NCBI GenBank assembly: GCA_013002595.1
Contig: JABDJG010000443.1
Location: 1-11,652, forward strand
Source of the DNA: Hyphomicrobiales bacterium
Lineage (GTDB): Bacteria; Pseudomonadota; Alphaproteobacteria; Rhizobiales; Aestuariivirgaceae
Length of the DNA stretch: 11,652 bases
Direction: 5' to 3'
The notes beneath the pieces are model-generated. The model made no database searches and was not told the DNA's origin. It saw only the letters and a list, made by a program, of their open reading frames with translations. Shown here piece after piece: positions 1 through 7,049 of the stretch; the first letter of the stretch is position 1; every line of letters begins with the position of its first letter. Made by a program: the position numbers and the translations under genes.

Positions 1-37
1 GTCATCGCCCCCCAATTTCAGTTGCCCTGAGTTGCCA

Positions 38-54
38 AGGGACAAATTGCCCCT
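38..54. promoter_or_regulatory. 17-nt operator-like dyad upstream of gap
   Basis: AGGGACAAATTGCCCCT is an inverted repeat of 8-nt half-sites around a central A, with one mismatch (A42 against C50). It lies just upstream of the promoter-like sequence for gap, where a transcription regulator would bind. TTGCC also occurs at 22-26, 32-36 and 47-51, so the area is repeat-rich. The symmetry is seen directly; a regulatory role is inferred and I recognise no known regulator's consensus. Confidence 0.3.
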
Positions 55-75
55 GCGAATTCGGTGCAAAAGGGG

Positions 76-104
76 CTGTCCTGACGGTGTGACTCGTCTA
101 TAAG
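76..104 (+). promoter_or_regulatory. Possible sigma-70-type promoter of gap
   Basis: TATAAG at 99-104 matches the -10 consensus at five of six positions. CTGTCC at 76-81, with a 17-nt spacer, is a poor -35 match (three of six). Transcription would start near 111 and leave a leader of about 65 nt before gap. The spacing is right but the -35 element is weak, so this is only a candidate. Confidence 0.3.
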
Positions 105-164
105 CATGCCAACAATTGGGGATATGCATGATACCGTTCGGAGGACTCACCGGCCGGTCACTTC

Positions 165-172
165 AAGGAGGT
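165..172 (+). promoter_or_regulatory. Strong ribosome binding site of gap
   Basis: AAGGAGGT is a near-perfect Shine-Dalgarno sequence with 4 nt before the ATG at 177. It fixes the start of gap and suggests high expression. A 10-nt perfect palindrome, ACCGGCCGGT (149-158), lies just upstream in the leader. Confidence 0.8.
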
Positions 173-176
173 TTCT

Positions 177-1184
177 ATGACACTTCGCGTGGCAATCAAT
201 GGATTTGGCCGGATCGGCCGGAACGTAATGCGGGCGATCGCGGAATCGGGCCGCACGGACATTCAGGTGGTCGGAATCAACGATCTCGGGCCGGTTGAGA
301 CCAACGCGCATCTGCTGCGCTTTGATTCCGTGCACGGCCGGTTTCCCGGCGAGGTCAAGGTCGATGGCGATACGATCGATATCGGCAACGGACCTGCCAA
401 AGTAACCGCGATCCGTGATCCTAAGGAATTGCCGTGGGGCGAGCTCGATGTAGATGTGGCAATGGAATGCACCGGCATCTTTACCGCCCGTGACAAAGCG
501 GCGATGCATCTGGAAGCCGGCGCCAAACGGGTGCTGGTGTCTGCGCCTGCCTCCGGTGCCGACCTGACGGTGGTCTACGGCGTCAACCATGACAAGCTTA
601 CGGCCGAACACGAAGTGGTCTCCAATGCTTCATGCACGACCAACTGCCTTGCGCCGGTCGCCAAGGTGATCAACGATTCGATCGGCATCGACAAGGCTTT
701 CATGACGACGATCCATGCGTTCACCGGCGACCAGCCGACACTTGATACCATGCACTCGGACCTCTACCGCGCGCGGGCGGCCAGCATGTCGATGATCCCG
801 ACCTCGACCGGCGCTGCCAAGGCCGTCGGGCTGGTGCTGCCGGAGTTGAACGGCAAGCTGGACGGCGTGGCCATCCGCGTGCCGACGCCGAATGTCTCGG
901 TGGTTGACCTCAAGGTGGTGACCAGCAGGGCGACGACGGTCGATGAAGTCAACGAAGCGATGAAGAGTGCGGCCGCTCAGGAGCTCAAAGGCATCCTCAA
1001 CACGACCGATTTGCCGAATGTGTCGATCGACTTCAATCACGACAGCCATTCCTCGACCTTCGCGCTCGATCAGACCAAGGTGATGGACGGCAACCTGGTG
1101 CGCATCCTGTCCTGGTACGACAACGAATGGGGCTTTTCGAACCGGATGTCGGACACGGCGATTGCCATGGGCAAACTGTTGTAG
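177..1184 (+). CDS. gap: Glyceraldehyde-3-phosphate dehydrogenase (type I)
   Basis: This cytosolic enzyme oxidises and phosphorylates glyceraldehyde 3-phosphate to 1,3-bisphosphoglycerate in glycolysis, and runs in reverse in gluconeogenesis. The product has 335 residues, the usual family length. The N-terminal Rossmann fold begins with NGFGRIGRN (8-16). INDL (34-37) carries the acidic residue expected for NAD binding. The catalytic segment SNASCTTNC (149-157) contains the nucleophile Cys153, and His180 in TTIH is the base. STGAAKAVGLVLPEL and the C-terminal SWYDNEWGFSNRM are also typical. The start is fixed by AAGGAGGT at 165-172. Only 3 nt separate the stop from rpe, so the two are probably co-transcribed. 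In many rhizobia gap instead lies between tkt and pgk; neither is visible here. Identification is secure; NAD rather than NADP preference is inferred from the INDL motif. Confidence 0.98.
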   Translation: MTLRVAINGFGRIGRNVMRAIAESGRTDIQVVGINDLGPVETNAHLLRFDSVHGRFPGEVKVDGDTIDIGNGPAKVTAIRDPKELPWGELDVDVAMECTGIFTARDKAAMHLEAGAKRVLVSAPASGADLTVVYGVNHDKLTAEHEVVSNASCTTNCLAPVAKVINDSIGIDKAFMTTIHAFTGDQPTLDTMHSDLYRARAASMSMIPTSTGAAKAVGLVLPELNGKLDGVAIRVPTPNVSVVDLKVVTSRATTVDEVNEAMKSAAAQELKGILNTTDLPNVSIDFNHDSHSSTFALDQTKVMDGNLVRILSWYDNEWGFSNRMSDTAIAMGKLL

Positions 1185-1187
1185 CCG

Positions 1188-1862
1188 ATGCCCTCACCGA
1201 TCAAGATCGCACCTTCAATACTGTCAGCGGACTTTGCCCGGCTCGGTGATGAAGTTCGGGCGATTGACGAGCAGGGCTGCGACTGGGTCCATGTCGATGT
1301 GATGGACGGACATTTTGTGCCCAACATCACATTTGGTCCCCTGGTGGTGGAAGCCATCCGGCCGATCACCAAAAAGGCGCTCGATGTTCATTTGATGATC
1401 GCGCCGGCCGATCCCTACATTGAGGCATTCGCCAAGGCAGGATCGGACATCATCACGGTACATGCCGAGGCCGGACCGCATCTTCATCGCTCGTTGCAGC
1501 ACATCCGCTCGCTTGGGAAAAAAGCCGGCGTGTCGCTCAATCCATCGACGCCGGAAAGTGTCGTTGAGTATGTCATCAACGATGTCGATCTGATCCTGGT
1601 GATGACGGTCAATCCGGGCTTTGGCGGCCAGGCCTTCATCGGCGAGATGGCGCAAAAGATTGCCAACCTGAAAAAGATGATTGGCGATCGGGCCATTCAT
1701 CTGGAAGTCGATGGCGGCGTCAGTCCGGATACCGCCGGCATTGTTGCCGCCGCAGGGGCCGATGTGCTGGTCGCCGGCTCTGCCGTCTATAAAGGCGATA
1801 CGCCAGAGGACTACGGGCGCAATATGGCCGCGATCCGGGCGGCGGCCGAAGCAGCGCTTTAG
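1188..1862 (+). CDS. rpe: Ribulose-phosphate 3-epimerase
   Basis: The enzyme interconverts D-ribulose 5-phosphate and D-xylulose 5-phosphate in the pentose phosphate pathway (and in the Calvin cycle where present). The 224-residue product is a full-length TIM barrel. IAPSILSADF (7-16) opens the barrel. The metal ligands appear as His35 and Asp37 in HVDVMDG, His68 in DVHLM and Asp175 in EVDGG, where Asp37 and Asp175 are the expected catalytic pair. MTVNPGFGGQ (139-148) and the phosphate-binding AGS (196-198) are also present. The ATG lies 3 nt after the gap stop with no visible Shine-Dalgarno, so translation probably depends on ribosomes finishing gap. No terminator-like hairpin follows in the 92 nt before rmuC, so read-through is possible. 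Confidence 0.97.
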   Translation: MPSPIKIAPSILSADFARLGDEVRAIDEQGCDWVHVDVMDGHFVPNITFGPLVVEAIRPITKKALDVHLMIAPADPYIEAFAKAGSDIITVHAEAGPHLHRSLQHIRSLGKKAGVSLNPSTPESVVEYVINDVDLILVMTVNPGFGGQAFIGEMAQKIANLKKMIGDRAIHLEVDGGVSPDTAGIVAAAGADVLVAGSAVYKGDTPEDYGRNMAAIRAAAEAAL

Positions 1863-1891
1863 CAGCCTCTTTTCATGCCGCGGGCGCGGGC

Positions 1892-1907
1892 ACAAACTGT
1901 TGTTTGT
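1892..1907. repeat. Short dyad in the rpe–rmuC spacer
   Basis: ACAAACTGTTGTTTGT is a perfect inverted repeat with 6-nt arms and a 4-nt centre. It is too AT-rich and too short to be a terminator and has no adjoining T-tract. It could be an operator for rmuC. AAACTGTT, part of this dyad (1894-1901), recurs exactly 50 nt downstream (1944-1951), just before the rmuC start. I saw no convincing promoter in this spacer. Confidence 0.25.
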
Positions 1908-1954
1908 TCACCTTTTGGTCTTTTATTGTGCCCGAATCGGGGTAAACTGTTCGA

Positions 1955-3121
1955 ATGGACTTTTCTCAAATTGCCATTCGTGCCGGGACGCAGGCATTTA
2001 CCTGGGCTGAAGTGCTGGGTGCTGCGGGCGGGCTGGTGCTCGCCCTTTTGGTGCTGATCGCAATTCTTGCCTGGCGGGCCGGGCGGACACGGCGCGATGA
2101 GGCGATGGAAGCGGTTCGCCGCGCCGGTGAACTGGAAGTGCGCCTGGCGGAGATGGGCGGGCAATTACGCCAGTTTGCCGAAGCAACGTCGGTCCGCGAT
2201 GCGCATATGACCCGCACCCTCGATGAACGGCTGGACAGTGTTGGCCGCCGGCTTGGCCATGGCCTGACCGAAACCACCGAGAAAACCGACAAATCGCTGC
2301 GCCAGTTGCATGAACGCCTGGCGGTGATCGATACGGCGCAGGCCAATATCACTGCGCTGTCGGCGGAAATGATCAGCCTGAAGGACATCCTGTCCAACAA
2401 ACAGGCCCGCGGCGCCTTCGGGCAGGGCCGGATGGAGGCGATCATCCGCGACGGGCTGCATTCTGCGGCATATGAGTTTCAGGCAACGCTGTCCAACAAG
2501 ACCCGTCCCGATTGCCTGATAAAGTTGCCGGAAAGCGAGTTGCGGGTGGTCGTCGATGCCAAGTTCCCGCTTGAAGCCTTCAACGCACATAAGTCGGCTG
2601 AGACCGAGGATGCGCTCAAGCAGGCCGAACAGCGGCTACGGCGCGACGTGCAGCATCACATCAAGGAGATTTCACAAAAGTATCTGATTGCCGGGGAAAC
2701 ACACGAGACGGCAATCATGTTCGTGCCGTCGGAATCAATCTACGCCGATCTTCATGAACATTTCGAAGACGTCATCCAGAAGGCGCACCGAGCGCATGTG
2801 GTGATCGCCTCGCCGAATATCCTGATGCTTCTGGTGCAGACCATGCAGGCGATCTTCAAGGATGCGCGGATGCGCGAACAGGCCGGGCTCATTCAAACCG
2901 AAGTTGTCAGATTACTGGACGACGTCGAGCGGATGCGCACCCGCATGATCGATCTGCGCCGGCACTTCGAGCTTGCCAACAAGGACATCGAAAAACTGGA
3001 AACGTCGTCGGACAAGATCGTCAACCGCGGCAACAAGATCGAACAGCTGGATCTGGCAGAGCCGGCAGAACAACTGGCCGACATTGAGCAACCAAAGCCG
3101 AAACTGGTCGCCGGGGAATAA
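1955..3121 (+). CDS. rmuC: RmuC-family membrane-anchored DNA recombination protein
   Basis: RmuC proteins are linked in E. coli to suppressing rearrangement at inverted repeats, and their core is predicted to have a restriction-endonuclease-like fold; the exact reaction is not established. The product has 388 residues. A single membrane segment (about 20-40, LGAAGGLVLALLVLIAILAW) is followed by a basic stretch and a long helical, probably coiled-coil region (about 45-130). The RmuC domain covers about 140-360. It includes GAFGQGRMEAIIRDGL (143-158), RPDC (174-177) and VVDAKFPLEAF (189-199). Asp176, Asp191 and Lys193 fit a PD-(D/E)xK-like pattern. The start is the first ATG before the membrane segment, with a weak GGGG about 11 nt upstream. 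The TAA stop overlaps the terminator that serves the converging gene. The family call is firm; the nuclease assignment is inferred. Confidence 0.93.
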   Translation: MDFSQIAIRAGTQAFTWAEVLGAAGGLVLALLVLIAILAWRAGRTRRDEAMEAVRRAGELEVRLAEMGGQLRQFAEATSVRDAHMTRTLDERLDSVGRRLGHGLTETTEKTDKSLRQLHERLAVIDTAQANITALSAEMISLKDILSNKQARGAFGQGRMEAIIRDGLHSAAYEFQATLSNKTRPDCLIKLPESELRVVVDAKFPLEAFNAHKSAETEDALKQAEQRLRRDVQHHIKEISQKYLIAGETHETAIMFVPSESIYADLHEHFEDVIQKAHRAHVVIASPNILMLLVQTMQAIFKDARMREQAGLIQTEVVRLLDDVERMRTRMIDLRRHFELANKDIEKLETSSDKIVNRGNKIEQLDLAEPAEQLADIEQPKPKLVAGE

Positions 3122-3160
3122 AAAAAATGCGCCAACCGCAAGGGCACGCGGCCAGCGCAT
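3120..3160 (-). terminator. Rho-independent terminator of the TadG-like gene
   Basis: On the - strand, outer arms ATGCGC/GCGCAT (3127-3132 with 3155-3160) enclose a 3x3 internal loop, an inner CCGC/GCGG stem (3136-3139 with 3148-3151) and an 8-nt loop. The hairpin is followed directly by a T-tract (A-tract 3120-3127 on the + strand). This is a classic terminator for the gene ending at 3182. In the + direction the stem has no T-tract, so it is a poor stop for rmuC, whose TAA codon lies inside the A-tract. Confidence 0.8.
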
Positions 3161-3181
3161 CTAGTCGCGGGGGTAAACCTG

Positions 3182-4198
3182 TTATTTAGCGATATAGATT
3201 GCCTTCAAAAGCTGGTTCTTGATTTCTTCGAAGGACGACACAAGCTCGGCACCGTCATCAGCGATGAAAAAGAACCTTTCCGGGTCGCTTGAGCAATTGC
3301 GCAGCCGATCTTGTGTGACCTGATCCTGCACATCGAACCCGACAGTCACAAAAGTGACGTTCCTGGCTTTGGCGTACGCGCAAAGCTGTTCAAGATTGTT
3401 ATCGCCATAGGCCAAGGTGCGTGAGCCGTCTGGAGACAGCGAAGGCGCGAACTGCCGGCCATCCGTCAGCAACACAACAAATTTCATGGTCGCATCATCT
3501 TCATGGTCCGCCACATCGCCGGATTGTCCATTGGCCGCAACTTGTTGCAATACGACAGCGCCGCGATCTTGACTGATCGGATGGACCGCCGGCGACTTGG
3601 GTTCTTGCATCGAGAACTGAATGAGACCAAACTTGACCCGATCGTTGGTGCCCTGCGCCGTCATGTCATCGACCATCTGAATGGCCACATTGCGCACGGC
3701 CTTGTGCCCATGCTGGGTTTTCTCAAGTTCGTTCATCGGGCCCGAATAATCGAGCACCAGGGCGATTTCGGCCTTCTTTCTTTGACGCAGATTGACCGTC
3801 ACCGATGTGCCAATGTTCATGGTGTCGATGCCGGCCACCCGCAAATAGGATGTCGCATAATCGGTATCGACTGACATGGATACCGTATCGCCGGTGATCG
3901 AGACGGTCGGTGTGATGTTGAACTTGCGTCGAGGGTCAATATTGACTGCAAAGGTCTGGCGGGCGATTTCCTCGCGCTCGGCATCTGGCAGATTACTGCT
4001 TGATGCAGCCGCCAAGGTGCCGGCGTCCAAAGCCCGTTGGAGTTCGGCCCTGGCATCGTTTGAACGGATCAGATCGACAGCAGCGCCGATGCCCATGGTT
4101 ACCGGAACGGCCATCACGCCGAATATGATGGCGGCTGAACCGGCAGTCTCCCGCCAAAACCGTCTGGCTTGCTGCTTGAGAGTTGATGTATGCCGCAT
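3182..4198 (-). CDS. TadG-like protein: pilus-type N-terminus plus degenerate VWA domain
   Basis: The N-terminus (RRFWRETAGSAAIIFGVMAV, 12-31, membrane segment about 21-43, then GAAVDL) is the TadE/TadG signature of Flp (tight adherence) pilus assembly proteins, which face the periplasm. A von Willebrand A-like domain follows from about 143. Its metal motif, normally DxSxS, reads D150-Y-S152-G-P154, so the third ligand is proline. The later LLTDG (243-247) and the C-terminal pattern (LCAYAKARNVTFVTVGFDVQ, then a CSSDP segment and a final hydrophobic helix ending IYIAK) are intact. At 338 residues it is short for the family: the section between about 205 and 240, which normally carries a Thr-containing metal loop, looks compressed. 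AAGGAGG at 4205-4211 sets the start. No other tad gene is visible, so a pilus role is unproven; a stand-alone envelope protein is equally possible. Confidence 0.85.
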   Translation of the reverse strand: MRHTSTLKQQARRFWRETAGSAAIIFGVMAVPVTMGIGAAVDLIRSNDARAELQRALDAGTLAAASSSNLPDAEREEIARQTFAVNIDPRRKFNITPTVSITGDTVSMSVDTDYATSYLRVAGIDTMNIGTSVTVNLRQRKKAEIALVLDYSGPMNELEKTQHGHKAVRNVAIQMVDDMTAQGTNDRVKFGLIQFSMQEPKSPAVHPISQDRGAVVLQQVAANGQSGDVADHEDDATMKFVVLLTDGRQFAPSLSPDGSRTLAYGDNNLEQLCAYAKARNVTFVTVGFDVQDQVTQDRLRNCSSDPERFFFIADDGAELVSSFEEIKNQLLKAIYIAK

Positions 4199-4419
4199 AC
4201 CTTGCCTCCTTGGTCGCTTGCCCGTCAGGGAATGTGTCAGACTGAGACACTGTCACCGGGTATGTCAGGCGCGGTGCAACCTTCGGTCCAAGCGGCTGCG
4301 TCAAACGGCGTCCAAGGTGCAGATTCAGCAGTATTTTTGCCGCCACAGTGGGTCTAAGCCCTTGGAGTCCATAAGCTTTTGACGGTGGCACCCCCACTCA
4401 ACGTCCGGCGCGGTAATTC
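4199..4419. other. Spacer between ampG and the TadG-like gene
   Basis: These 221 nt hold no convincing coding sequence. The strong Shine-Dalgarno AAGGAGG for the TadG-like gene lies at 4205-4211 on the - strand, 6 nt before its ATG. Upstream are an inverted repeat GTGTC/GACAC (4234-4238 with 4246-4250) and three copies of TGTCA (4235, 4251 and 4264), which could form a regulator site. A small CCAC-A-GTGG palindrome lies at 4343-4351. I saw no good -35/-10 pair and no T-tailed terminator for ampG, so whether the TadG-like gene has its own promoter is undecided. Confidence 0.5.
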
Positions 4420-5979
4420 TTAAGTTACTGTTACCGAATCGTTAAGATCGCCAGCAGGGCGCTTTGGAATGGTCCGCATCAGGTACAGCGTGAGCACAAT
4501 GGCCGGTACGCCGAGGGCAGCGGCGACCCCGAAAAAGGTGAAATAGCCGTAGCCGTCGACAACAATGCCGGAAAAGCCGCCGATGAACTTGCCCATCAAG
4601 GTAAACAAGGAGCTGAAAATGGCGTACTGCGAGGCCGAGAACGTCCTGTTCGTCAGGCTTGAGGCATAGGCGATGAGGGCTGCCCCGGCCAAACCGCCGC
4701 TGAAATTGTCGGCGGCGATGGTGATGGCCAAAGCATTGATGTCGGGACCAACGGTCGCCAACCAGGCAAACAGCAGGTTGGTTGCCGCCACGAGACAGGC
4801 GCCGAGCAACAGCGGGCCACCGATGCCGCGGCGGGTGATCAACAGGCCACCGGCGTAACCGCCGAGGATGGTCATGATCAGCCCGAAGACCTTTGTCACG
4901 CTGGCGATGTCCTTTTCGTTGAACCCCAGATCGATGTAGAACGGGTTGGCCATGATGCCGAGCATGATGTCGCTGAAGCGGTATGTGGCGATGAAGGCAA
5001 GAATGACGATCGACAACCAGCCGAGGCGCTGGAAGAAGTCGGCAAACGGAAGGATGATTGAGGGGTAGGTCCAGCCAACGACGCTTTGTGCGTTGCCGCT
5101 GCGTGCCATGAAACCGAGTGCCGCCAGACCCGCAGCCAGCACCAGTACGCCGACGAAGATACCGTGCGTGAGACTGTTCAGCGGTCTGACCAGTTCGGTG
5201 TAAGGCAACACAAGCACGATGCCAGCGACCGTGGCGAACAAAGTTGCGATACCAAAGATGTTGTAGGCGACCTTGCGCCGTTCGCTTTCACCGAGGTTCT
5301 TGTCAAGCTCCGGCGCCGGGGCATGCTCGGGCTCGGTGATGTAGAAGGTTGTTGCAACACCGATGGCCATACAGACCGCCATGGCCTGGTAAGCCGCGGG
5401 CCACGAGACGCTGCCGGCAATATACAGCGCGCCGGCGCCGGCCACGATCATGCCGAGGCGGTAGCCGAGAATGTAATTGGCCGCCATGGCTCCCTGCAGA
5501 TCGTCGGGTGCGGATTCGATGCGGTAGGCATCGATGACGATGTCCTGCGTCGCCGAAGAAAACGCAATGAGCAATGCAATCAGCGCCACGGAGACAAGAT
5601 CGCTGGCCGGATCGGAGAACGAAATGGCGATGAGGCCGCAGATGATCCCTGCCTGGCCGACAAGCATCCAGCTGCGGCGCTTACCGAGAACCTTGGTCAG
5701 AACGGGCAGAGACAGCCGATCGATGACCGGCGCCCAGATGAATTTCAGCGAGTAGGTAATGCCAACCCAGCTGAAAAACCCGATACCCGTCTTGCTGACG
5801 CCGAGCTTGGCAAGCCATGCGGACAGTGTTCCGAACACCAAGAGGAGCGGCAGGCCGGCCGAAAAGCCGAGGAACAGCATCACGACGACGCGCGGCTTCA
5901 GGTAGACCTGTAGTGCGGCCAACCAGTCGACAAGCTTGCCGGCCGGACCTGCGGGTGGAGAATTGTCAGCTGACGTCAT
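4420..5979 (-). CDS. ampG: AmpG-family muropeptide permease (major facilitator superfamily)
   Basis: AmpG imports GlcNAc-anhydroMurNAc and its peptides from the periplasm for peptidoglycan recycling; in some bacteria the imported fragments also control AmpC beta-lactamase induction. From the ATG at 5979 the product has 519 residues with many hydrophobic segments, about 12-14 membrane helices. Family motifs are SLKFIWAPVIDRL (77-89), LGKRRSWM (98-105), SATQDIVIDAYRIE (142-155), FSDIMLGIMANPFYIDLGF (335-353) and SSLTNRTFSASQYAIFSSL (431-449). E. coli AmpG has 491 residues. An in-frame GTG at 6024 would add 15 residues, but neither start has a good Shine-Dalgarno, and the MTSADNS start gives the more usual short cytosolic tail. 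It lies 106 nt after recR. No ampC or ampR is in the window. Family membership is firm; the exact substrate is inferred. Confidence 0.92.
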   Translation of the reverse strand: MTSADNSPPAGPAGKLVDWLAALQVYLKPRVVVMLFLGFSAGLPLLLVFGTLSAWLAKLGVSKTGIGFFSWVGITYSLKFIWAPVIDRLSLPVLTKVLGKRRSWMLVGQAGIICGLIAISFSDPASDLVSVALIALLIAFSSATQDIVIDAYRIESAPDDLQGAMAANYILGYRLGMIVAGAGALYIAGSVSWPAAYQAMAVCMAIGVATTFYITEPEHAPAPELDKNLGESERRKVAYNIFGIATLFATVAGIVLVLPYTELVRPLNSLTHGIFVGVLVLAAGLAALGFMARSGNAQSVVGWTYPSIILPFADFFQRLGWLSIVILAFIATYRFSDIMLGIMANPFYIDLGFNEKDIASVTKVFGLIMTILGGYAGGLLITRRGIGGPLLLGACLVAATNLLFAWLATVGPDINALAITIAADNFSGGLAGAALIAYASSLTNRTFSASQYAIFSSLFTLMGKFIGGFSGIVVDGYGYFTFFGVAAALGVPAIVLTLYLMRTIPKRPAGDLNDSVTVT

Positions 5980-6030
5980 GCTTTGCTTGCACGTGGGCGA
6001 CTCAGGATACGCTACCCTGACCACCTAAAT

Positions 6031-6082
6031 GAAATTTGTCCAGCGTCCTCCTACCGCTCGCCGCGGGGGGAGAGGGAATTTC
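6031..6082. repeat. Composite stem-loop in the recR–ampG spacer
   Basis: Nested inverted repeats fill the space downstream of recR: outer arms GAAATT/AATTTC (6031-6036 with 6077-6082), middle CTCC/GGAG (6048-6051 with 6069-6072) and inner CCGC/GCGG (6054-6057 with 6063-6066) around a 5-nt loop. No T-tract follows on either strand, so it is not a classic intrinsic terminator. In the - strand transcript it would separate recR from ampG and mask a GGAGG. A role in transcript processing or 3'-end stability is inference. Confidence 0.45.
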
Positions 6083-6085
6083 GCC

Positions 6086-6691
6086 TCAAAACGGCCGACG
6101 GGACTTCATGGCGGCAATGAGTGTGCCCTCATCGAGATAATCGAGCTCGCCGCCGACCGGGACGCCATGCGCCAGACGCGAGACCGAGACGTTACAATCT
6201 TTCAGGCGCTCGGTGATGTAGTGGGCGGTGGTGTGGCCGTCGACGGTCGCGTTGACGGCAAGAACAATTTCTTTGACTTCGCCAGATGCGGCCCGCTCAA
6301 TGAGCTTTGATATGTTGAGATCTTCCGGGCGGATGCCCTCGATTGCAGACAAGGTGCCGCCAATGACGTGGTACAGACCGTTCAGTGCAGCTGACCGCTC
6401 TAGCGCCCACAGATCGCCAACCTCCTCGACCACACAGATGATTGACGGGTCACGGCGCGGATCCTTGCATAATGTGCATGGATCCGTGGTATCGACATTG
6501 CCGCACGCCGAACAGATCGTGACGTTCTCGTGGGCCGCGGCCAGCGCCGTTGCCAGCGGGGCGAGAAGCTTTTCGCGATTCTTGATCAGATGTAACGCTG
6601 CGCGGCGGGCCGAACGCGGCCCCAGACCCGGCAGGCGGGCCAGAAGCTGGATGAGACGCTCTATTTCACTGCCGCTCGAATTCTGAGTCAT
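6086..6691 (-). CDS. recR: Recombination mediator protein RecR
   Basis: RecR works with RecO (and RecF) to load RecA on SSB-coated single-stranded DNA at gaps during recombinational repair. From the ATG at 6691 the product has 201 residues, the standard length. It begins with the helix-hairpin-helix region (LARLPGLGPRSARRAALHL, 17-35). A C4 zinc finger follows (Cys60, Cys63, Cys72, Cys75 in a CSAC...CTLC pattern), then the Toprim domain from about 83 (IICVVEEVGDLWALE and, later, LAVNATVDGHTTAHYI) and the C-terminal SRLAHGVPVGGELDYLDEGTL. The reading frame stays open 48 nt further upstream, but that extension would overlap ybaB and encodes an Arg/Cys-rich stretch unlike the family. The ATG lies 7 nt after the ybaB stop, and the Shine-Dalgarno is poor, so translational coupling to ybaB is likely. 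Confidence 0.97.
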   Translation of the reverse strand: MTQNSSGSEIERLIQLLARLPGLGPRSARRAALHLIKNREKLLAPLATALAAAHENVTICSACGNVDTTDPCTLCKDPRRDPSIICVVEEVGDLWALERSAALNGLYHVIGGTLSAIEGIRPEDLNISKLIERAASGEVKEIVLAVNATVDGHTTAHYITERLKDCNVSVSRLAHGVPVGGELDYLDEGTLIAAMKSRRPF

Positions 6692-6698
6692 ATTTGTC

Positions 6699-7022
6699 TC
6701 AGAACGGCATCTTGAAGCCGGGCGGCATCGGCAGGCCACCGGTCACGTCTTTCATGTTGTCGGCAACCAGGCCTTCGACCTTTGCCCGGGCATCGGCATG
6801 TGCGGCCAGGATCAGGTCCTCGACAATTTCCTTTTCGTCCGGCTTCATCAGGCTGTCATCGATCGCCATCGAGATCATCGTGCCCTTACCGTTCAGCGTC
6901 ACGGTGACGAGACCGCCGCCGGCCGTGCCGGTGACGTGAGCTTCTTCCAGTTTTGCCTGGGCGTCCTGCATGCGTTCCTGCATGTCCTGGACCTGCTTCA
7001 TCATTTTGCCGAGGTCTTTCAT
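6699..7022 (-). CDS. ybaB: YbaB/EbfC family nucleoid-associated protein
   Basis: YbaB/EbfC proteins are small dimeric DNA-binding proteins of the nucleoid, almost always encoded between dnaX and recR, as here. The 107-residue product has the expected layout: an N-terminal helix rich in Met, Lys and Gln (KMMKQVQDMQERMQDAQAKL), a central strand region with the family's GGGLVTVTLNGKG, a DEKEIVEDLILAAHADA helix and a flexible Pro/Met-rich tail ending GFKMPF. Two ATG codons are adjacent (7025 and 7022). GAGG at 7028-7031 lies 5 nt from the second and only 2 nt from the first, so I chose the second. It lies about 27 nt after dnaX and 7 nt before recR, consistent with one operon. Confidence 0.95.
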   Translation of the reverse strand: MKDLGKMMKQVQDMQERMQDAQAKLEEAHVTGTAGGGLVTVTLNGKGTMISMAIDDSLMKPDEKEIVEDLILAAHADARAKVEGLVADNMKDVTGGLPMPPGFKMPF

Positions 7023-7027
7023 CATCG

Positions 7028-7031
7028 CCTC
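7028..7031 (-). promoter_or_regulatory. Ribosome binding site deciding the ybaB start
   Basis: GAGG on the - strand is 5 nt before the second of two adjacent ATG codons (7022) and 2 nt before the first (7025). The spacing favours the second. Confidence 0.5.
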
Positions 7032-7049
7032 ATTGTTTGTGTGTTGAAA

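Noticed and set aside
1..116. 3' end of an upstream gene such as tkt
   Set aside because: None of the frames I translated gave a recognisable C-terminus, and + strand stops fall early.
5086..5913. A 275-codon + strand open frame opposite ampG
   Set aside because: The product is a low-complexity charged sequence rich in Arg, Asp, Glu and His, and mirrors the membrane protein codons on the other strand.
6692..6739. Upstream extension of recR by 16 codons
   Set aside because: It overlaps ybaB and encodes an Arg/Cys-rich stretch unlike RecR. The ATG at 6691 gives the standard 201-residue protein.
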